In this document: positions 15,954 to 21,019 of the stretch, piece after piece
Position numbering within the stretch: position 1 is the stretch's first letter
Layout: each line of letters begins with the position of its first letter
Source of the DNA: WFZT01 sp964571845
Lineage (GTDB): Bacteria; Hydrothermota; Hydrothermia; B15-G9; WFZT01
Length of the DNA: 21,019 nt
NCBI GenBank assembly: GCA_964571845.1
Contig: CAZNDM010000016.1
Location: 1 to 21,019 of the forward strand
Direction: 5' to 3'
Program-made: the position numbers and the translations under genes
The notes under the pieces: model-generated
Told to the model about the DNA's origin: nothing
Seen by the model: only the letters and a program-made list of their open reading frames with translations
Database searches by the model: none

Positions 15954-17795
15954 TTAATCCAGATTTGCACTCAGGACTAACTTCCAATATCTCCCGGGCA
16001 TGGGATACCCCTTTTCGCTCTCATAATTAACATCAAACAGGTTCTTCACCTTCAAAAGGATTGAAAACTTTCCGATCTGTTTTTCAGCCTCAATGTTTAC
16101 AAGGGTATAGGGATCGAGCTCACCGTATTCGTCTCTGAAAATGTAATACCTTTTCCCCACATACTGGACAGAAGTTCTTACCGTAAAAAGTTTCCATGGC
16201 GTGAATGACAGATCAAATGTAAGTTTATGCTCGGGTCTGTATTCGAGAAAATCAAATTCACGGTCTTCTGACAGATTTTTAGACTTCATGTAAGTGTAGT
16301 TGAGCCTGACATTCTTCCCTGCAAGTGAGAGCTCCACTCCCGAGTATCTTGCCCTGTTGATGTTTTGCATCTGATAATGATCGGCATCGACTTTAACACG
16401 GTCTATCAAGTCTTTGACTTCTGAGTCGAAGATGTTCACACCTATTTCAACCCCGCCGTACAGATATGTGCCACCAAAATCGAGATTTAAAGTCCTTTCC
16501 GGTCTTAAGTCCGGATTTGGATAGTAGCGGCCCATCCTCGATGAAAACAGTTCTTTCAAAGTCGGAAATCTTGAGCGAACTGCTGCGGATGCCTTTAACC
16601 TGAAATTCCCGAAAACATCGGTCCATCCAAGCGATGGGTTGAATGTTACCATACTGCTCCTGTCTGCCTCTTCTGCCTTCATAAACGAGATGTTAAATCC
16701 CGGGGCAATATTCCCCAAAACAGTTCTAAAAGTTACATCGGATCCAAGTGAACCATTGTATGCGTCATACTGTACCCAGGGCTCGTCTTCACTTCCCTTT
16801 TCCCTGTGCACATCCTTTTTGAATGTCAAACCCAGGGTTGCATCCGGGAAATCGAGGTAGAAGTTTCCTCCCAATGAATAGTCGTCGTAAGTGCTCTTCC
16901 ATTTTAAAGTGGAAAATGTTGAGTCCCTGTAAGCTTCGAGGATGTTGTAAAAACCCTGATAGTAGATGTTGGTTCTTGTAATTATCCCAGAAAAAGTTAT
17001 CTCGTGTGAAAGTTTGAAGATTTTTTCGCGCCAGATGGGAAATTTCCAGTATCTTGGTCTTGATGTTCCCACTTCAATGGGGATACCCCGGGAGTTATCG
17101 ACAATTCCCGCATTGAAGAAGAATTTTCCCCAGGAAATTGACTTATATCCGGCTTTAAAGCGAATGTTTTTCTTTTCATACCAGGAATTTTCGCGCACAC
17201 CACCGTCTTCGTTGAGATCCGGTTCAAAATTATCAGATAGGTAATAACCATCCGATTTTGACAGTCCGCCGGCAAGGAGAAAGCCCAATTGGCCTGTCTG
17301 AAAGGAATATGTAAAGTTGAAGAACCTGTCAAAATTTCTGCCGAGACCCAGGGATACTCTTCTATACCTGTGAAATGGGGATGCAGTTACGAAGTTTATA
17401 ACTCCTCCCATTGCGTTGGGACCGAAGACATCTGCTCCTGTTCCCCTGAAGACTTTGATCTTCTCGAGATCAGACATGGGGAGCTGAGAGACATCAAAGG
17501 TTCCATCATAGGGCAGAACCACAGGGACTCCATCAACCATGATAACGATCTCCCTCGTGTCGAATCCCCTTATCATCACATCTGCTCCTGTTTTACCACC
17601 ATAGGAAACATATACACCTGCCAGATGGTTGATCGCTTCATCAGGAGATTCTGCTGTTTTCAAAAATGTGTCTGGAATTTCCACGGCTCCTGAAATAAGC
17701 GATATGGGCTCTGCCTTGGCTTTAATGACAACCTCATCGATAACGGTCAGTGTATCATGAAAGATCAAAGGCAACAAGAGCAAAATGCCGATCAT
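15954..17795 (-). CDS. TonB-dependent outer-membrane receptor
   Basis: 613 residues. A signal peptide (MIGILLLLPLIF) is followed by a TonB-box-like DTLTVIDEVVIKA. The plug domain follows (INHLAGVYVS, MIRGFDTREIVIMVDGVPV, KIKVFRGTGADVFGPNAMGGVINFVT), then a 22-strand-type barrel with YYPNPDLRPERT and the C-terminal VKNLFDVNYESEKGYPMPGR. It ends in a short hydrophobic strand, as barrel proteins do. It resembles BtuB/FepA-type small receptors (about 600 residues), which take up cofactors or metal chelates through the outer membrane using TonB energy. The start overlaps the NTPase stop by 4 nt behind AAGGAGG. Its place behind a Moco-type riboswitch and an ECF module suggests a pterin cofactor or Mo/W ligand. 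That ligand is inference. Confidence 0.93.
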   Translation of the reverse strand: MIGILLLLPLIFHDTLTVIDEVVIKAKAEPISLISGAVEIPDTFLKTAESPDEAINHLAGVYVSYGGKTGADVMIRGFDTREIVIMVDGVPVVLPYDGTFDVSQLPMSDLEKIKVFRGTGADVFGPNAMGGVINFVTASPFHRYRRVSLGLGRNFDRFFNFTYSFQTGQLGFLLAGGLSKSDGYYLSDNFEPDLNEDGGVRENSWYEKKNIRFKAGYKSISWGKFFFNAGIVDNSRGIPIEVGTSRPRYWKFPIWREKIFKLSHEITFSGIITRTNIYYQGFYNILEAYRDSTFSTLKWKSTYDDYSLGGNFYLDFPDATLGLTFKKDVHREKGSEDEPWVQYDAYNGSLGSDVTFRTVLGNIAPGFNISFMKAEEADRSSMVTFNPSLGWTDVFGNFRLKASAAVRSRFPTLKELFSSRMGRYYPNPDLRPERTLNLDFGGTYLYGGVEIGVNIFDSEVKDLIDRVKVDADHYQMQNINRARYSGVELSLAGKNVRLNYTYMKSKNLSEDREFDFLEYRPEHKLTFDLSFTPWKLFTVRTSVQYVGKRYYIFRDEYGELDPYTLVNIEAEKQIGKFSILLKVKNLFDVNYESEKGYPMPGRYWKLVLSANLD

Positions 17796-18307
17796 CTTGT
17801 AACCTCCTTTCGTTTTTTCAGTTTTTGAGCCATTTCAACGGGATCAATTTCCCCCACCTCAACCACAGTTACCTCCTTTTTGTCTATGAAATCAAAAAAT
17901 CTGTCCAGAATTGACTTTCTCACAACAACGACCATGTCTTTTCCAGAACGATAGAAGGTATTAAACACATCAAGGAGTCCCTTTCCTGAAAGCTCGAGGG
18001 GACCGAATTCATCAAAGACATAGATGTCTGCATCTGGCGGCTTCTTTAGATGCTGGACAATCTGACTTTTGGCACCAGTTAACAAAACATACCTTCTGCC
18101 TACCCTTTCCCCCTCACCTTTTCGAGCTACATGCTGAACTCTCACGCCGTAAGGCAGTATGAGTGCCTCGTACCCGAGAATCTCACCTTTTTTCATTATC
18201 GTTGGTGCAATTATGCCGGCGATCTTCATTTCAGGTAATTTTTTCACGAGTTTCATCAAAAACTCTGTTTTTCCGCTTTTCACTTCACCTGTGATTACGA
18301 GCAACAT
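17792..18307 (-). CDS. THEP1-like P-loop nucleoside triphosphatase
   Basis: 171 residues, a single P-loop domain. Walker A is GEVKSGKT (residues 7-14). The Walker B region ends in VFDEFGPLEL, which matches the D-E-x-G-x-x-E-L signature of the THEP1/NTPase_1 family. A VGRRYVL segment also fits that family. Members hydrolyse NTPs in vitro, with poorly known cellular roles. The protein is cytoplasmic, with no membrane segments. It lies between the EcfT-like and TonB receptor genes, overlapping both (13 and 4 nt), so it belongs to this uptake operon. A role in processing or charging the imported cofactor, by analogy to the MobB GTPase, is speculation. Start ATG with GGAGGG upstream. Confidence 0.8.
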   Translation of the reverse strand: MLLVITGEVKSGKTEFLMKLVKKLPEMKIAGIIAPTIMKKGEILGYEALILPYGVRVQHVARKGEGERVGRRYVLLTGAKSQIVQHLKKPPDADIYVFDEFGPLELSGKGLLDVFNTFYRSGKDMVVVVRKSILDRFFDFIDKKEVTVVEVGEIDPVEMAQKLKKRKEVTR

Positions 18308-18882
18308 TTTTCAAATCCCTCCAGAGCTATGGCAATTGTTAAATTCTCGGCGAGCAGGATCACATTCCTGAACACCGTGATGACAAAAAGGGTTAACCGC
18401 CTGATTGACCACCTGAAACCACCCCGCAACCTCATAGCCAGGTAAGTTGTTTCAACACTGTGAACAATGATAGGCACAAGATTAAGAGCAATGGTAACAT
18501 ACACTCCAATGTCCCTCATCCCCAATCTGGCGAAAAAGCCCGCTATGTCCTGTGGACTTGTGTAACTCGTGAGTACGAAAATCCATGTAAACATGACAAG
18601 CCCGGTTATTGCAATTTTCAAGCTCTCCAGCAGATATTTCTTTGAGGCAAGTGCAAAACCGAAAATTCTGATGTCCTTTCCGGGCATGATCAGTGGATAA
18701 AAAGAGACGATAAACAGCACAAAGACCCAGAATCTCCATTTTTTGAAGAAATTCAGGCTGCCTCTATTGAGTGAAAATCCGATAACGAGATAGAGTGCCG
18801 ATGCCGCATAGAATGAGACACCAGAAAGAGTATTGAGGAGTACAGGAATGGATATAAAAATGGGCCAGATTAGTCTCTTCAA
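18295..18882 (-). CDS. EcfT-like transmembrane component
   Basis: 195 residues, shorter than the usual 250 or so for EcfT. About five hydrophobic segments are visible. The coupling region contains YLAMRLRGGF, matching the A-x-x-x-R-G coupling motif of EcfT. A second motif near the C-terminus reads AIALEGFEK and lacks the usual Arg. EcfT carries force from the two ATPases to the substrate-binding S component in the inner membrane. The start is TTG at 18882, overlapping the previous stop by 4 bases, with GAGGAGG about 7 nt upstream. It is tightly coupled to the S-like gene before it. Confidence 0.8.
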   Translation of the reverse strand: MKRLIWPIFISIPVLLNTLSGVSFYAASALYLVIGFSLNRGSLNFFKKWRFWVFVLFIVSFYPLIMPGKDIRIFGFALASKKYLLESLKIAITGLVMFTWIFVLTSYTSPQDIAGFFARLGMRDIGVYVTIALNLVPIIVHSVETTYLAMRLRGGFRWSIRRLTLFVITVFRNVILLAENLTIAIALEGFEKCCS

Positions 18883-19457
18883 ATTCTAACCTCCTCTTTG
18901 AGTCTCCTTGAAACAATGTAGGCAAAGAGCCCATCCAGAGCACCGACGATGAAAAGTATCACAAGGTAGCCCAGAAACACTTTAAGAGCCTGTGATTCAG
19001 GTAATCCAAGCAGTCCGGTTAATTTTTTCAGCAGTTCTAAGTAAAAGTAGTAGATCCTCTTTGACAGAATAAGTCCCTGGATAAGCAGCCTGTGAAGAGG
19101 AGACCACATGACAATGAAACCACCAGTCAAAATGTAACCGGGAAATGTGGATCGTGTTAAACTCAGAATGACCTCCGCCATGGTTGCCTCGATGAGGATT
19201 GCAAGAAACGGTGAAAGCACAAAACCTCCGGGAGAGAATATCTTCATTATTGCAACTATGACCCCAATTTTTAAGGTGGATCCCCTGGTAGGAACAAATG
19301 TCCTTGCAGTAAGAATGATGGGAACAGCGACGAGGCTCATAAACACCCCTTTGAAAGGTAAGTTCAGAGCATGGACTACAGCACCACCAAACATTTCCCA
19401 CACACCCCATACAAGAGCAAAAACTACGATATAAGCCCTTTCCCTACTCCTCTGCAA
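18879..19457 (-). CDS. Putative S (substrate-binding) component of an ECF transporter
   Basis: 192 residues with about five to six hydrophobic helices and a short basic C-terminus (SRRLKEEV). The size, topology and position between the ECF ATPase and EcfT genes make it the likely substrate-binding S component. I recognise no known specificity family such as BioY, ThiT or RibU. Notable segments are WGVWEMFGGAVVHALNLPF (helix 1 and loop), SPGGFVLSPF and MWSPLHRLLIQG. The start is TTG at 19457 inside the ATPase gene (14-nt overlap), supported by a strong AAGGAGGT at 19472-19465, 7 nt upstream. Confidence 0.7.
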   Translation of the reverse strand: MQRSRERAYIVVFALVWGVWEMFGGAVVHALNLPFKGVFMSLVAVPIILTARTFVPTRGSTLKIGVIVAIMKIFSPGGFVLSPFLAILIEATMAEVILSLTRSTFPGYILTGGFIVMWSPLHRLLIQGLILSKRIYYFYLELLKKLTGLLGLPESQALKVFLGYLVILFIVGALDGLFAYIVSRRLKEEVRI

Positions 19458-20730
19458 TTAACTTACCTCCTTCGAGTTTTAAAAGCCTGTCAGATACTCT
19501 GTGTAGAAAGTCCCTGTCATGGGAGAAGAGAATTACCGAACGACCTTCACGCTTCAGGTCAGCGAGAAATTCCGCAAATTTTCTCAAACTGTGGTAGTCG
19601 AGACCGGTTGTTGGTTCGTCATAAACCATGATTTCAAACCTTGAATTTGCAGCAATGGCAAATCTCATAAGCTCGCCCCGCGAGAGCCTTAATATCCTGA
19701 AATCGTCTTCAATCTTCAGGTTGAGTCTCTTTAACCTTGATCTGATTGTGGGGTCAAAACCAATTTCGTCCCTTACCCTCAATCCAAAAACCTGTGCATA
19801 GGGGTCCTGAAACACAAGACCAATCCTTGATCCTCCAAGAGGTTTTTTAACCGGGTTATTTTTGTATAAAATTTTTCCACTTTGAGGTGAGAGGAAGCCC
19901 GCTATAATCTTTGCCAGCGTGGTTTTGCCAGCTCCGTTTTTACCGTAAATTCCGGTTATACTCCCGGGATGGATCTCAAGGTCCAATCCCGTAAAGATCC
20001 TTTTATTTTTGTAAGAAAAATCTACACCGTAGAGTCCGAGCACAGGGGGTAGTCCGTTTAAAGAAATTCTGGGTATGGAAAAATCGTAGGGCGTAACCCT
20101 GATTCCGAGTGCTCTCAAATCCCCTTCTGCCGGGATGAGTTTTTTCTCGTGTATTACAAACTTTTTTGAATTCTCAAAATGATAGAGATGCGAAGAGATC
20201 AGTAAGAATTTGCCACTTGAGGAGAGGATGTCCTTTAGGGATCTTACACCCTCGCAATCGAGATTTGCGAATGGCTCGTCGAGAATTACAGCAGGTGTAT
20301 CTTTTTGTAGTTGTTTTACAATCAAAACCTTCTGTTTTTCTCCTGAAGAAAGTTGACGGATGAGTCTGCCTTTCAGAGTTGAAAGTTCAAATTTTCTTGC
20401 GAGGGGGTGATCGAGATTCACTTCGTCTTCGACCCTTTCGCTGAGGAGCTGGAGCTCGTAGTTTTGCATAACAGTGGAGACAAACCTCGCAATTTCTTCA
20501 GGTGGAGTAGTCCAGGGGTCACGATTATTTACAAAGATTTTGCCGCTCCTGAATCCCGGGTAAATGTGGGGGATGATTCCGTTGATCAGTTGTATAAGGG
20601 TGGTTTTTCCACAGCCTGAGATGCCGGCGATTTCCACAATACCGGGCTGCTGGAAGTCCAGGTTAATGTTTTCGAGGAGAGGGGAGATGTCTCTCCTGTA
20701 TCTGAATGTGAGGTTTGAAATTTTAATCAT
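19444..20730 (-). CDS. Fused double ATPase of an ECF-type transporter
   Basis: 428 residues from the ATG at 20730, with AGGAG 5 nt upstream; an in-frame GTG at 20736 overlaps that site. Two ABC domains are present. Domain 1 has Walker A GISGCGKT (36-43), Q-loop VMQNYELQL, signature LSSGEKQK and Walker B VILDEPFANLD. Domain 2 has Walker A GKNGAGKT (near 262-269), Q-loop VFQDPYAQVFG, signature LSRGELMR, Walker B MVYDEPTTGLD and the H-loop SHDRDF. It powers transport as an EcfA1-EcfA2 fusion on the inner face of the membrane. It is the first gene behind the riboswitch. Confidence 0.92.
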   Translation of the reverse strand: MIKISNLTFRYRRDISPLLENINLDFQQPGIVEIAGISGCGKTTLIQLINGIIPHIYPGFRSGKIFVNNRDPWTTPPEEIARFVSTVMQNYELQLLSERVEDEVNLDHPLARKFELSTLKGRLIRQLSSGEKQKVLIVKQLQKDTPAVILDEPFANLDCEGVRSLKDILSSSGKFLLISSHLYHFENSKKFVIHEKKLIPAEGDLRALGIRVTPYDFSIPRISLNGLPPVLGLYGVDFSYKNKRIFTGLDLEIHPGSITGIYGKNGAGKTTLAKIIAGFLSPQSGKILYKNNPVKKPLGGSRIGLVFQDPYAQVFGLRVRDEIGFDPTIRSRLKRLNLKIEDDFRILRLSRGELMRFAIAANSRFEIMVYDEPTTGLDYHSLRKFAEFLADLKREGRSVILFSHDRDFLHRVSDRLLKLEGGKLIAEE

Positions 20731-20735
20731 CGGCA

Positions 20736-20832
20736 CTCCTTTCCGAACACGGGAGGCGAAGCCGTTTCCAGCTTCACCCTATCGGCCTGCCACCATAGCG
20801 GAGCCTTAGGTGAACAGGCTCGGAGTTCGGCC
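20736..20832 (-). promoter_or_regulatory. Moco-type (molybdenum/tungsten cofactor) riboswitch
   Basis: On the minus strand P1 pairs CCGAAC (20830-20825) with GTTCGG (20748-20743). P2 pairs GCCTG (20819-20815) with CAGGC (20789-20785) and is extended by CACC/GGTG (20812-20809 with 20794-20791). A 10-bp arm (20778-20769 with 20764-20755) has a GAAA tetraloop. The 3' part AGGGTGAAG ... CTTCGCCTCCCGT then GGAAAGG matches, nearly base for base from memory, the Moco motif leader of E. coli moaA. The AGGAG of the first gene lies in the 3' end, so folding can control its access, as at moaA. The region between the P2 arms is short, which may point to a variant ligand such as the tungsten cofactor. Confidence 0.8.
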
Positions 20833-20835
20833 TCA

Positions 20836-20863
20836 TTTTTAAACAGAACCGGGATACTGTCAA
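20836..20863 (-). promoter_or_regulatory. Promoter of the ECF/TonB operon
   Basis: Minus strand: a perfect TTGACA (20863-20858), a 16-bp spacer and TAAAAA (20841-20836). Initiation near 20829-20832 would place P1 of the riboswitch at the very 5' end of the transcript. Confidence 0.55.
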
Positions 20864-20890
20864 TAGGTAAAATGGGGGATTGTGGATTTA

Positions 20891-20921
20891 GGGGAGGGGG
20901 CGCCGAAGGCGCCCCCTCCCC
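20891..20921 (-). terminator. GC-rich 14-bp hairpin at the end of the upstream gene
   Basis: 20891-20904 and 20908-20921 pair perfectly. On the minus strand the loop is TTC closed so that it reads C-TTCG-G, a UUCG-type tetraloop. It begins 2 nt after the stop codon of the partial gene. The flank toward 20880 lacks a U-tract. The other flank (20922-20932) is only moderately T-rich. It acts as an insulator ahead of the riboswitch promoter, or at least as an mRNA 3' end cap. Confidence 0.65.
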
Positions 20922-20923
20922 TT

Positions 20924-21019
20924 CTATATTTCCACTTCCCCTTTAAACAACTTCTGCCATATCCCGGGTTCTTCCTTGTGTGTCAAATAGTAGTCAATAT
21001 AACGGGCAGCAGTTTTTCC
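20924..21019 (-). CDS. C-terminal end of an unidentified protein (partial)
   Basis: Only the last 31 codons are in the window, ending in TAG at 20926-20924. The visible tail begins GKTAARYIDYYL and finishes LFKGEVEI. The GK-x-AA-x-x-ID-x-YL stretch resembles the C-terminal helix of pyridine nucleotide-disulfide oxidoreductases of the GltD type (glutamate synthase small-subunit-like), but 31 residues are too few to name it. The frame has no ribosome site inside the window, and the hairpin directly after the stop supports its being a real 3' end. Confidence 0.5.
   Translation of the reverse strand, partial: GKTAARYIDYYLTHKEEPGIWQKLFKGEVEI

Noticed and set aside
20736..20850. Cobalamin riboswitch, considered because the operon has a TonB receptor and an ECF module
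   Set aside because: The conserved B12-box and the long multi-arm architecture are absent, while the 3' core matches the Moco motif.

Overview
The window looks like chromosomal DNA of a diderm bacterium. A TonB-dependent outer-membrane receptor, a lipoprotein and a secreted protein with a type IX-like C-terminal sorting tail all imply an outer membrane. Protein composition (Lys/Glu/Ile rich), very tight gene packing and strong AGGAGG ribosome sites fit a thermophilic member of a little-cultivated lineage (FCB or WOR-3-like). That placement is inference from style only.

Layout. 1-270 is a degenerate tandem repeat with a period near 36 bp. 515-2797 (+) is a secreted BNR/Asp-box repeat protein; it converges with a lipoprotein (2850-3935, -) on a 22-bp perfect hairpin. 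From a strong promoter at 9017-9045, a housekeeping operon runs leftwards: rpsF-ssb-rpsR-rplI-rpsO-pnp-DegT-type aminotransferase. Divergently, metG and a molybdopterin oxidoreductase (9188-13284, +) form a second unit. They converge on a cation diffusion facilitator fused to a NifX/NifB-type domain, which lies just downstream of tRNA-Val(CAC). Between that tRNA and carA is about 200 nt of non-coding DNA dense in inverted repeats, a candidate structured RNA.

The most interesting region is 15954-20863 (-). A promoter is followed by a leader that matches the molybdenum/tungsten cofactor (Moco) riboswitch motif. Five overlapping genes follow: a fused double ABC ATPase, an S-like membrane protein, a short EcfT-like protein, a THEP1-like NTPase and a TonB-dependent receptor. 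carA follows after 13 nt. I read this as an ECF-type uptake system spanning both membranes, controlled by molybdenum or tungsten cofactor status. The ligand is unknown; molybdopterin, a pterin precursor, or a Mo/W chelate are candidates. The molybdopterin enzyme at 11218-13284 is a plausible consumer of the cofactor.

At the right edge, the last 31 codons of another minus-strand gene end in a GC-rich hairpin just upstream of the riboswitch promoter.
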